Position numbers and translations under genes: made by a program. Positions 17,147-26,724 of a DNA stretch of 27,500 nt are shown here, piece after piece. This DNA is from Armadillidium nasatum (lineage: Eukaryota > Arthropoda > Malacostraca > Isopoda > Armadillidiidae), in assembly GCA_009176605.1 (NCBI GenBank), contig SEYY01023439.1, positions 2,501-30,000 of the forward strand, given 5' to 3'. Position 1 is the stretch's first letter; every line of letters starts with the position of its first letter. Below the pieces are notes generated by a model. That model was not told the origin of the DNA. It searched no databases and saw only the letters and a list, made by a program, of their open reading frames with translations.

Positions 17147-17280
17147 ACACTGGGTAACAAAAAAATTTTTTGGGAAAATCGTCCAGGGTTTTCCAGTGGA
17201 ATTAGACTATTTGAGATGCGCTGAGTCCGAAAATGGCCTTTGTTTTTTTCAATCAGGTCTGGTTTGTTCGCTACAGACAT
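17147..17280 (+). repeat. left terminal inverted repeat
   Basis: First 13 bp are identical to the inverted right end; the remainder to about 17280 aligns imperfectly with the reverse complement of 19414-19537. Confidence 0.8.
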
Positions 17281-17389
17281 TTAAGAAAAAAACTATTTTT
17301 CGTCCAAAAACCCAATTCCTGAGGATCATAAACATTCGGTTTTGCCGTCTTCCTGGGTAAATAAAAGTCAACGTATCCAAATACATTCA

Positions 17390-17395
17390 TTTATT
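17390..17395 (-). terminator. poly(A) signal AATAAA of the transposon gene
   Basis: AATAAA on the minus strand, 70 bp beyond the stop codon of the 556-codon frame, at the normal position for a short 3' UTR inside the transposon. Confidence 0.65.
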
Positions 17396-17464
17396 ATATA
17401 CTCGATTACATTTGATAAGTTTAATACATGTACATGAGCGTTACGTGACACAAAAGTTCAGATT

Positions 17465-19135
17465 TCACGGCGTAAATCCCCGTTTCCTCGATTTCCGTGT
17501 GTGAGCAGCTGCTGGGTTGTCTCTCTTCAGCGACCAGCAGTAGTCCGCGAGCATGACTGCGTCCCACCTCCCCTGGTACCTCTCCTCCATTTGACGCATG
17601 TCCTGATGGAACCTTTCTCCCTGCTCGTCGCTGACCGCACCAAGGTTTTCAGGAAACCTCTCCATGTGTGAGAACAGGAAATGCATCTTTATACTCATCA
17701 AACACCCGAGGTTTTGGAAGTTCTTTATCATGCTGTTGATGAGTGTGCCGTAGTTTGCTGCCTTCTTGTTCCCCAGGAAGTTGTTCACCACCTGCACAAA
17801 CGACCTCCAGGCGGCGCACTCTAGCGTGTTCATGGAGTTTTCGAACTCTGTGTCCTTGATGAGCTGCCGTATCTGTGGGCCATCGAAAATGCCGGCCTTC
17901 AGCTTCTCAATGGTGACTCCAGGGAAGGCTCGGCACAGGTAGTTGAAGCACCTCCCATCCTTGTCCAGAGCGCGCGTGAACTGTTTCATTAACCCAAGCT
18001 TGATGTGAAGCGGTGGGAACAAAATCTTTTCCCGGTCAACAAGAGGTTCGTTTATGATGTTGCTGGCCCCAGGTACTAACTGCTCTCGCGCCGGCCACTC
18101 TTTCTTCACATAGTGCTGGGCTCTGTCTCGACTGTCCCACTTACATATAAAGCATGGGTACTTTGTGTACCCGGACTGCTGACCAAGTAGAAAGTTCACC
18201 ATCTTAAGGTCGACGCAGATGATCCATTGGTGCTGCTGATATTGGATTTTGTCGAGCACGTACTTGACTGCTTCATATTTCTCTTTGAGAGTTGTGGAGT
18301 GCGCAAGAGGAATTGAGGCGAACTCGTTCCCGTTGTGTATGAGCACACTCTTCAAAGAGCGCTTGCTACTGTCTATGAAGAGTCGCCAATCTCTCGGATC
18401 ATATTGAGGAGCGCCGAGTTTAGCAAGAAGACCGGCGACATCTCGGCAGTACACGAGGTCTTCCTCCTCGCAGAAGTAGCCCATGTAGTCCTGATGCCTT
18501 CTACGAAAGAACGTGATACGCGCGTCGTCACCGAGTAGATTTTTCTCTTTGAGTCTGGAGGCCAACAGCTCGGCGGAAGTCTTCGACAAGCTGAGTTCCC
18601 GAACCAGATCATTAAGCTCACATTGTGAAAAGGGCTGCGGACCATCTTGTGTTCCATACTCCTCATCTGTATCTCCTCCCTCATATGCAGTGGTGGCCTC
18701 GTCGTCGCTGTCAGGAAGCTCTCTGCACGCTGGTACAGGAAGTTCTTCGCAGTGAGCAACTGGACGGCGGGCAGATGGAAGGTCGGGGTACTGGAGGCTG
18801 CTCCGATTCTTCCGGTTGATGCCAGTAGTATCGATGGCGCAGAAGTAACAATCCGATTCATGGTCAGACGGCTCCCTCCAAACCATCGGAATCCCAAACT
18901 TCAGTGACGTTTTCGTGCCCTTCGTCCACCGCCGGAGATATTCCACGCACGTCTTGCACACCGTGTGCGGTGCCCAGGACTTATCTTGGTCACCCAGCTT
19001 GACTTGAAAGTAAGCCTGGTAGGCGCGCTTCACAAAGCTTGTGATGCCCTTCCTGTGCATTGCCAGCGTGTATTCTCCGCAGATGTAGCAGAAAAAGTCA
19101 GGATTATTCCTGCATGACCGTCGCGCTGAAGCCAT
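17465..19135 (-). CDS. Cys-rich DDE-transposase-like protein of the DNA transposon
   Basis: A 556-codon intact frame from ATG at 19135 (MASARRSCRNNP) to TGA at 17465. An in-frame ATG 11 codons upstream is rejected because it lies in the polypyrimidine tract of a splice acceptor. Visible features, numbered from this start: Cys pairs C16-x2-C19 and C60-x2-C63, likely a zinc-binding N-terminal module; C96-x2-C99; an acidic stretch at about 140-165; RLFIDSSKRS with D255; IICVDLKMVNFLLGQQ with D309; YPCFICKWDSR with C328-x2-C331; PPLHIKLGLMKQF at about 374-386; and SDEQGERFHQD at about 502-512 with E504/E507. The D, D, E order with a C-x2-C after the second Asp is what RNase H-fold transposases of the CMC and related groups show. 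I recall this as a widespread repetitive protein family of invertebrates, mostly annotated as uncharacterised. Transposase function is inferred from the motifs and from being the only gene between terminal inverted repeats. Confidence 0.85.
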   Translation of the reverse strand: MASARRSCRNNPDFFCYICGEYTLAMHRKGITSFVKRAYQAYFQVKLGDQDKSWAPHTVCKTCVEYLRRWTKGTKTSLKFGIPMVWREPSDHESDCYFCAIDTTGINRKNRSSLQYPDLPSARRPVAHCEELPVPACRELPDSDDEATTAYEGGDTDEEYGTQDGPQPFSQCELNDLVRELSLSKTSAELLASRLKEKNLLGDDARITFFRRRHQDYMGYFCEEEDLVYCRDVAGLLAKLGAPQYDPRDWRLFIDSSKRSLKSVLIHNGNEFASIPLAHSTTLKEKYEAVKYVLDKIQYQQHQWIICVDLKMVNFLLGQQSGYTKYPCFICKWDSRDRAQHYVKKEWPAREQLVPGASNIINEPLVDREKILFPPLHIKLGLMKQFTRALDKDGRCFNYLCRAFPGVTIEKLKAGIFDGPQIRQLIKDTEFENSMNTLECAAWRSFVQVVNNFLGNKKAANYGTLINSMIKNFQNLGCLMSIKMHFLFSHMERFPENLGAVSDEQGERFHQDMRQMEERYQGRWDAVMLADYCWSLKRDNPAAAHTRKSRKRGFTP

Positions 19136-19144
19136 ATCAATACT

Positions 19145-19172
19145 CTGAAAAGAAAGAAAAAAGGTCAATTAG
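19145..19172 (-). promoter_or_regulatory. 3' splice site of a 5'-UTR intron
   Basis: On the minus strand: gactaat (branch-point-like, 19168-19174), then a C/T tract of about 16 bases, then CAG ending at 19145. The exon would begin nine bases before the ATG at 19135. The matching donor is not identified, but the leader must lie between here and the palindrome or right end. Confidence 0.6.
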
Positions 19173-19262
19173 TCATTTTGAAACAGAAACACATCAGAAG
19201 CAACCATTTATATATGAATAATTCGCTATATTCTTCCAGAAATATAGGATTGAACTCAAAAC

Positions 19263-19502
19263 CTCAGCATATTTAGACTAATTTTGGTGTTCTGAGTCCA
19301 AAAATCACCTTGGTTTTGCTCTATCAGGTCAACTTTTTGAGATACAGCCATAGGTCTACCTGACGAGCTATACATATGATAATTATCATATGTATAGCTC
19401 GTCAGGTAGGCCTATGGCTGTATCTCAAAAAGTTGACCTGATAGAGCAAAACCAAGGTGATTTTTGGACTCAGAACACCAAAATTAGTCTAAATATGCTG
19501 AG
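19263..19502. repeat. 240-bp near-perfect palindrome at the transposon's right end
   Basis: Arms 19263-19382 and 19383-19502 are 120 bp each, with no spacer and a single mismatch (ggtct/aggcc near 19353/19411). The outer arm is part of the right terminal inverted repeat, so the palindrome is an inverted duplication of the transposon's own subterminal sequence. Confidence 0.92.
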
Positions 19503-19537
19503 AAACCCCTGACGATTTTTTGGCTGTTACCCAGTGT
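19414..19537 (-). repeat. right terminal inverted repeat
   Basis: Ends TGTTACCCAGTGT, the exact inverse of the left 13 bp. The inner part overlaps the right arm of the palindrome. Confidence 0.8.
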
Positions 19538-19541
19538 TATT
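19538..19541. repeat. right target-site duplication
   Basis: TATT, matching 17143-17146. Confidence 0.75.
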
Positions 19542-19943
19542 TATCTGGGATTTAAGGATTTGGTACAGGCTTCGTAACAACCTGATTTTGAGATCATCAT
19601 TCAGTGTGCTGTTAGCTTCAAGGAGAACAGCTTGGAATAATAAACATTAATTTAAGGAGAAGACTTTTTCTGCATTCAGCCAGCCATCGATAACGAACTA
19701 GTGCAGCGGTTAAGCAGTAGGAGGACTGACTGCCATTATATATACTCATTTATTTACCCTTTAGAATTAAGTAGGTTAGGTTAGGATTAGTTATGTTTAA
19801 GAATTATTATCAAACTATTTAATATTATTGACTGGTAGTTCCTTCTGTGTATAATTATAATTCTTCCCTCTGTGTGTGTTAAACTTTTAGTCTAGATAAC
19901 GTAAGAAAACTATTCCCACGTAGAAGGTTGAGGTGGCATGGTT

Positions 19944-20854
<911 letters not shown>

Positions 20855-20866
20855 TATCTCCCCTCA
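20855..20866 (-). promoter_or_regulatory. polypurine tract of the young element
   Basis: On the minus strand, TGAGGGGAGATA lies directly before TGTGAAGTTC, the start of the 3' LTR. Confidence 0.65.
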
Positions 20867-20933
20867 AAAATGTATCTGTACAAAAAAAATTTTTACGAGA
20901 GATATTTATGATGACCTATTTCTTCTTCTTTCC

Positions 20934-21443
20934 TTAACGTCTATAGTTTTTCTCTATCTTCCTTTGAGGTATCTTCCTATTCCTTATGTTCTTCTTTTTT
21001 CTATTTAACCATTTTTGTTTAAATTTATTCTTAATTCCGATATTCTTAAAGGTTAATTTCCACCACTTTAATCTTCTTAGATTTAATTCTAGATTTGGTA
21101 TGTTTATATTTTCTTTCATATCTTCTTTAACATGATGGTTATTCTCCAGTGTTATTTCAAACTTAAAGGTAGATTTTTCGAATACCTTTAAGAGTTTATA
21201 AGCTGCTTCTTCTATTAATAGACTTGATTTATTGCTTGAAATTTGATTCACAAAGAATAGATGTGATTCTTCGTTTTCTCCTACATCTAAAGATTTTAAT
21301 TTTTCAAATTCTTTGTTCTTTATGGGAATATTTTCTCCAGCTATTATCATTTCTAAATTTACTGGCCAAGAGATGGCTTCATTTTCAAATAATTTGGTTA
21401 GTCTTCTAAAAAAGATTTCGGGATGTATAAAATTATTATTCAT
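20934..21443 (-). CDS. 169-aa basic protein of unknown function
   Basis: Intact frame from ATG at 21443 to a stop at 20934, the larger of two frames in the young LTR element. The N-terminal 110 or so residues are mixed and charged (for example FFRRLTKLFENEAISWPV, HLFFVNQISSNKSSLL). The last 45 are strongly basic (KQKWLNRKKKNIRNRK, KIEKNYRR), as in a nuclear-localisation or nucleic-acid-binding tail. I do not recognise the family. It could be a minimal Gag-like protein that packages the RNA, or a fragment of a host or viral gene; neither is shown. No signal peptide or membrane segment is visible. Confidence 0.5.
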   Translation of the reverse strand: MNNNFIHPEIFFRRLTKLFENEAISWPVNLEMIIAGENIPIKNKEFEKLKSLDVGENEESHLFFVNQISSNKSSLLIEEAAYKLLKVFEKSTFKFEITLENNHHVKEDMKENINIPNLELNLRRLKWWKLTFKNIGIKNKFKQKWLNRKKKNIRNRKIPQRKIEKNYRR

Positions 21444-21546
21444 TTTATCTGATTATTAATATATATATGTCAGCCTGAAAAAGAAAGAAAAAGTAACAAT
21501 AAATCAGTACTGTCAAAATGAACATTTTCATAAGCTTTTCTAAATT

Positions 21547-21859
21547 TCATCCTGTATCTAATGTATCGAAATACATAATTCCAAAAAAAAATTGATAGTT
21601 TCTATAAACTATCCCGGCCTCTGAGTACTTGATGAAAGGCCTTTCGAACAAGTAGTCACATTGGTAGCCTATAGCACCAACGACAGTTTCGCCTGGCGTA
21701 CCCCCGAAGGTGGCATAACCATCGAACCTAAGTTCACGCGAAAATTTTTCTGTGAGACCAACCAATCGTAAAGTAGGTTTGTAAGCTACTTTAGCAACAT
21801 AATACACGTCATGACGCTTTTCTTCTCTTCCGATAATACAATAAAAGTAATGACAGTTC
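21547..21859 (-). CDS. possible captured exon, about 104 codons, function unknown
   Basis: On the minus strand an open frame without an ATG runs from about 21869 to a TGA at 21547. It includes CIIGREEKRHDVYYVAKVAY, LVGLTEKFSRELRFDGYAT, GGTPGETVVGAIGYQCDY and ERPFIKYSEAGIVYRNYQF. It starts just after atttttcag, a good splice-acceptor sequence ending at 21860, and its base composition is less AT-biased than the flanks. That combination looks like an exon of a normal gene carried in the element. The protein family is not recognised; with no start codon it would need splicing or fusion to be translated. Confidence 0.4.
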
Positions 21860-22068
21860 CTGAAAAATTGCTAATCTAATCTTTCTCTCTCTTAGCTTAC
21901 ATAGCTTGATTATTATTAACTTATTTCTGGAGATGACAAGGAGATGAAATGAGGTTTTATTACATTTTTTCTAAAATCTAAGTTTTGATTTCTATCTATT
22001 TACTTAAGTTGTTTTTAGTCTTGTATCTTTAGTTTTCTTTTTAACTTTAGTTCTCGATCCTTTATACT

Positions 22069-22142
22069 AATTTGTCGTATCCCTTATCTTAAGTTGTCTT
22101 ATCCTTATATTAATTTATCGCATCCCTTATCTTAAGTTGTCT
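22069..22142. repeat. 43-bp tandem repeat in the leader of the young element
   Basis: aattt(g/a)tcg(t/c)atccctt followed by atcttaagttgtct occurs at 22069-22099 and 22112-22142, period 43 bp. It lies between the primer-binding site and the first open frame. Confidence 0.8.
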
Positions 22143-22145
22143 GGT

Positions 22146-22163
22146 CCCACCGTCTGCTAACCA
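22146..22163 (-). promoter_or_regulatory. candidate primer-binding site of the young element
   Basis: On the minus strand TGGTTAGCAGACGGTGGG begins one base inside the 5' LTR. TGG matches the CCA end of a tRNA. The next bases resemble the 3' end of initiator tRNA-Met but with an extra base, so the tRNA is not assigned. Confidence 0.5.
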
Positions 22164-22164
22164 T

Positions 22165-22884
22165 TGTAAAATATTTTAATCTCACCAGCTGCCAACATTG
22201 TAAAATATTTTAATCCTTAATAGGGATGACTTTTGAAACCGTTCTCTTTAGGAAATAAATATAATTATTCTATATACAAACATAAAGAAAATAATCATAA
22301 ACCGAAATAAAATAAGGCGTTAAACTCTTCGGAGGGCGTTTCGTGGATTCGACAACTTAATGAATTAATCTTCTATATTGATGTAGACGTTTTTAAATCT
22401 AAGATCTTGAGAAGCAGGTAAAGATATTTCACTTCCCTATTCTCTAAAGAGCAATAGGTTCAGAAGTGTCTCCTCGCCTGAAGGCCAAGGAGAAATCTTT
22501 GTTGATCGATGTTTCTATTGATTTCTTCTGTCATCTTTCTTCATCTGTCGCTGTTGTAAGATGATCTGTTTCTCTAATCATATCGCCGCTTATTCTCCTT
22601 CTCTTCTGATCCAGATGGTTTTCTTTCTTCTATCTTGAGCTAGCTATCATGTCTGACTGACTCTCATTAGTTCCCATCATTCGTCTGTTTCGTCCAATTT
22701 GCCTCTCCTTTTATCACAATTTAACTTAAGTCTACTACTAATAAAATATCTAATTTTATATTCTAAGATTAACAAATTTTAAGAAAGTAATAAAATTTAA
22801 CATTTAAGTGAAGTATTAATACAAAACGATACATTTTTAAGAAAAGAACAGAGAAGTACAATTTAATTAAAATTGAACTTCACA
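22165..22884 (-). repeat. 5' LTR of the young element
   Basis: 720 bp, partner of 20135-20854. On its outer (right) side the plus strand reads tcctccctcc, itself pyrimidine-rich, then runs into the Gypsy III reading frame. Confidence 0.9.
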
Positions 22885-22886
22885 TC

Positions 22887-23312
22887 CTCCCTCCTAGATC
22901 TTTTATAAAGACCTACGGTATTGTCAATAAAAAATGGAAAGGGAAGGATATTGTAATAGAATCTTCGTGTAAAGAAGGGATGAAGGTCGGAAACACTCTA
23001 TGTCACGTAAATGATAAATTACAAGTACCATTTACGATTGCTAACTTTATGGATCACGATGTAACGCTAAATAAAAAAGAACTAATTGGAGATATTTTTC
23101 TGGCACAAGACGAAGAAATAGATATACCAAATATAGTAAAATCTGAAGATACCTTTAATATAAGTGATATAAACTTAGAAAATTTAGCAACAAATCAACA
23201 ACTAGAAATAATAGATGTGATAAAGAAACACAAAAATGCATTTGCTAAAACTTCAGATGATATAGGTCTATGCAAATTAACTGAACACAAGAATAAATAC
23301 AGGAAATGCTAA
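22887..23312 (+). pseudogene. pol: Gypsy III pre-RT segment
   Basis: The frame is open back to the LTR edge, past the Met at 22980, with KTYGIVNKKWKGKDIVIESS, then NTLCHVNDKLQVPFTIANF and VTLNKKELIGDIF. This kind of module, ending in a short helix before RT (NQQLEIIDVIKKHKNAFAK), is common in Gypsy Pol proteins. It ends in a frameshift near 23292-23312. Confidence 0.7.
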
Positions 23313-23760
23313 ACCTGTTTGTGTTCCACAATATCGACTTCCTCAAGCTACTAAAGAAACGATGCAAGAACACATCGACAAAATGTTAAAATTAGATATG
23401 ATTGAAGAATCGACCAGTAGTTGGAACTGTCCAGTCCTTCTTCTAAAAAAGTCGGATGGAGGAGTACGATTCGTATATGACGCAAGAGAATTAAATAAAG
23501 TAACAGAAGCAGAAGTGATGTCTATGCCAAAAGTAGACGAAATATTAGCATCATTGAACGGCTCGAGATACTTTCACTGTTTTAGATAACGTGAAAGGTT
23601 TTAATCCAAATTATGATAGCAGAGGAAGATCGTCACAAAACCAGCTTTCATAGGTCCTAACAATCTAAAATATCAACATAAAAGAATGCCATTCGGTCTC
23701 CTTGGTGCTCCTAGCACATTTTGTCGTGTCTTATCCAATTTTATTTTCAGAAGTATTGGG
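23290..23760 (+). pseudogene. pol: Gypsy III reverse transcriptase, N-terminal half
   Basis: After the frameshift: INTGNAKPVCVPQYRLP, HIDKMLKLDMIEESTS, NCPVLLLKKSDGGVRFVYDA and ELNKVTEAE. A second frameshift near 23577 shifts motif A (VLDNVKGF, catalytic Asp) out of frame. A third shift precedes HKRMPFGLLGAPSTFCR (motif B, near 23680-23730). All pieces are in the right order. Confidence 0.85.
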
Positions 23761-24850
23761 AAAATTTTGTCACATTTATATGGACGACCTTATATTGTAC
23801 AGTTCATCTTTTGACGATCATATTAAATATTTAGACCAGATTTTAAACATATATGAGGAATCGAACCTCAAACTTTCATTGAAAAAGTGCAAATTTGCGA
23901 AAGAATCAGTCAAATATTTAGGTCATATAATTTCTAGTAAAGGCATCCAGATTGACACCTCAAAAATACAAGGAATAAAGGATTACCAAACACCGAAAAA
24001 CGTAAAAGACGTTAGGCGATTCATTGGTATGATAAGCTACTATAGAAAATTTGTCAAAAACTTTTCAGATATAAGTAGCCCTTTAACGAACTTAACGAAA
24101 AAATTTACAAGATTTGTTTGGACAGAATTAGAAAACTCAGCCTTTGAAAAATTAAAAGATCTTCTGTGTACATCACCTATTCTAATTCATCCAAATTTCA
24201 ACGAATCTTTTAAACTACATACAGATGTTAGTGACGTAGCTATTGGAGCTGTTTTAACCCAAGAAAAAGATGATATTGATAGACCTATTGCATATTTTTC
24301 CCGAAAATTATCTCCACAAGAACAAAGATACAGCGTTACAGAAAGAGAAGCTCTTGCTATCGTAAAATCAGTAAAACATTTTAATTATTATTTATATGAT
24401 CATAAATTCACCATCTTAACAGATCATCAACCATTAAAATATCTATTTAAATTTAAAGCATCTACACCGAGAATAGCTCGTTGGGCTTTATTATTAACAG
24501 AATTCAACTTCGATATTAAATTTAAAGCAGGACGCGAACATATAATTCCTGACGCTTTAAGTAGAAGTGTGAATCAAATTAATAATACAAGAGAACTAGA
24601 TCCATCTATTGATTTAAGCGCCGAAAATGTAAGAAGAGAACAACTAAAAGATATTGAATGGCGAAAAATCATAAATTATTTTGAAAAAAATAACTTAGAA
24701 GGAATATCTAGAGACATTGACTTGAAAAGATTTACAATGGAAAATAATTGTTTACATTTCATTAATGAAAATAAACATCAGAGAGAATTTTCTGAAGTAT
24801 TAGTAATACCAAGATCTTTAAAATCAGTAGCTCTTGTATATAGCTCATAA
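23756..24850 (+). pseudogene. pol: Gypsy III RT C-terminal half and RNase H
   Basis: Long open frame (in the frame of the GTG at 23702). GKFCHIYMDDLILYS holds the intact Y-M-D-D active site; SLKKCKFAKESVKYLGHIIS and RFIGMISYYRKFVKNFSDIS complete RT. RNase H follows: FKLHTDVSDVAIGAVL with the first Asp, TEREALAIVKSVKHF with the Glu, FTILTDHQPLKYLF with the next Asp, and GREHIIPDALSRS at the end. RNase H looks complete. The frame ends at 24850 within the integrase N-terminal region, just after a frameshift. Confidence 0.9.
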
Positions 24851-25729
24851 TTCAAATCTAAACTTTCCATGCGAGTTTTATAAAAACTCTACATAGAGCA
24901 GAAACATTATTTTATTGGCCAACTATGGTACAAGATGTAAAAGACTATTGTAAAGAATGCCAAACGTGCCAAAAGCTTTCACCATATAACAGTATTAGAG
25001 CTCCTATTCAAATGTCAAACACCCCTCTATCACCCGGTGTATCTCTAGGAATAGATCTAGTAGGACCGCTCCCTATTTCAGATAAAGGAAATAAGTATAT
25101 CTTCTCTATTATCGACCACTTTTCAAGATATTTACAAACATATCCAATATCTAATATAAAGAAAGAAACAATAGTCGATTGTTTATTGGATTATATAACA
25201 AAATTCTCAGCCCCTTTAAATATTACAGTTGATAATGGATCCCAATTCCATTCGGGACTTTTTAAAGAAGTTTGTAGTTTCTACAAGACTAAAGTACATT
25301 ACACAACAGCATTCCATCCGCAAAGTAATGGAATAGTAGAAAGATCACATAGAAGCATAAAGTCTGCTCTTGCTTCAGCTTTAGAATTCTCATCGGTACA
25401 TGATTGGGAAAATTACTTATCTTTCGTCACTTTAGCACTGAATACTTCCTTACCATTCAGCTGTAAATGAAATCCCATTTTTTTTATTCTTTGGTCGAGA
25501 TGCTATATTGCCTTTATCAGATATAATTAAGAAAGGAAAAACCTATGATTATATCGGAGCTAATGTAAAAGAAGAATTAAATCAGAAAATGAAGAAAGCA
25601 TACGAAAATGCATGGAAATACACTTCAGAAAAGAAAAAGAAAAGGAACGACCATTGTAAAGTTCATAATTTTAAAGAATTTCAAGTCACAGATATTGTTT
25701 GGTTGAAAGATAACTTACAGACAAGGTAA
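24842..25729 (+). pseudogene. pol: Gypsy III integrase
   Basis: The His part of the zinc finger is frameshifted at about 24849-24900 (AHNSN, FHASF and TLHRA in different frames). The Cys part is intact: DYCKECQTCQKL. The core has SLGIDLVGPLP (first Asp), ITVDNGSQFHSG (second Asp) and HPQSNGIVERSHRS (Glu). A frameshift near 25455 precedes FFGRDAILPLSDI, and a basic helix follows (NQKMKKAYENAWKYTSEKKK), ending FQVTDIVWLKDN, the start of the C-terminal module. All catalytic residues remain. Confidence 0.9.
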
Positions 25730-26180
25730 AGGTAGCAAATTAAAACCACGTTGGTTAGGACCCTATAGAATTGTAAATAAAATTTCGTCTGTAAACTATA
25801 CTATAAAGCCACTTTATGATGCGCATAGAAGAACAGAAAATGTACATATAAATAGACTGAAAATTTGTAAATTACCAAATCTTATTTTAAATGAAATCGA
25901 AGACATAGATTCCGAACCTCTCCTTAATAATATTGAAGAAAGAAATAATGAATCATCTGAAAATTCTGATACAGATTCAGAAGTAGAAAATTATTATATA
26001 CATAATAATCACGTAAGAAATCGACAGAATAATGTCAGAGGAAATAATGATTATAATCTACGTTCAAAAGGAACGGTAGTAGAAAATATGATATTACCAA
26101 AAAGACCCATAGAATATAGATCCAGAAGTGTGATCGGATTAATAATCGGTTTGATTATTATGATCAAATTACTGTGTTGA
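25727..26180 (+). pseudogene. pol: Gypsy III integrase C-terminal module and tail
   Basis: A one-base shift at about 25720-25728 separates this from the previous frame. GSKLKPRWLGPYRIVNKI, then SVNYTIKPL and TENVHINRLKICK match the GPY/F module of Gypsy integrases. The tail is Asn/Glu/Ser-rich (EERNNESSENSDTDSEVEN) and ends in an unusual hydrophobic segment, VIGLIIGLIIMIKLLC, before the TGA at 26178-26180. That end could be a membrane segment or a remnant of a lost third frame. Confidence 0.75.
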
Positions 26181-26724
26181 TGTTGATTGTCAGAGAAGAA
26201 GGAAGATAGAATTTATAGTTCATTTATATGTTATTTATTTATGGAAAGTTATCGTGTTTAGGAAAGAATGAAGATTACAGAGAATATAAGAAGAATTTAG
26301 AAGATCAAGGATTAAGAAGAATTGAAATCGTATATACGTAGTTTTGATGTAGTGACCTAAACAGTCATTATATCTGGTTTAGTCTCGCGGAAAAGTTCCT
26401 ATGCAGATTTTTAATCTAATTGGTATGCACTCTTCGGATGTACCCAATATAGGACCGCTTTATGACTAGGATGAATAAAGCGCTTATTGCATCCTACTCA
26501 GAGACTAGGATATCTTACAGTTAAGATATTGAAAATTAATCTAAGATAATATATTCATTTATATTATTGGAATGAAGTTGATCTCTGTATGAGGAATTTA
26601 AAGGATAAAGAAACACGAAATCTCGAGATGAATTCAAGATATTTTATAGTAATCATATTTTATCTTATAATCTACTTCCGATTTTCTTCTGAAATGAAAT
26701 TAACTCTAGAAACATGATATATTT
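26181..26724. other. non-coding 3' region of Gypsy III
   Basis: No open frame of interest. A hairpin at about 26468-26497 pairs taggatg-aataa with ttatt-gcatccta. The rest is AT-rich and featureless to me. Confidence 0.5.

Larger units (their letters stand above)
17147..19537 (-). mobile_element. cut-and-paste DNA transposon, 2391 bp, apparently complete
   Basis: Bounded by ACACTGGGTAACA and its exact reverse complement, and flanked by a TATT (or TTA) duplication. Similarity between the two ends extends inward over about 125-135 bp at lower identity (for example aaaatcgtc, gagtcc, atcaggtc, acag.cat in the same order). It contains one long minus-strand gene filling most of the interior, with a poly(A) signal, and is visibly GC-richer than everything around it. 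Termini beginning CAC plus a 3-bp TTA duplication would suit the CACTA/CMC group; a 4-bp duplication would suit a Chapaev-like relative. Superfamily assignment is inference. Confidence 0.85.

Noticed and set aside
18335..18907. Plus-strand and second minus-frame open reading frames within the transposon gene
   Set aside because: They overlap the 556-codon frame fully, are low in recognisable motifs and arise because the region is GC-richer and therefore stop-poor.
19772..19790. Short run of TTAGG units (taggttaggttagg), the insect telomere motif
   Set aside because: Only about three units, inside the presumed Gypsy II LTR; too short to be an interstitial telomere tract.
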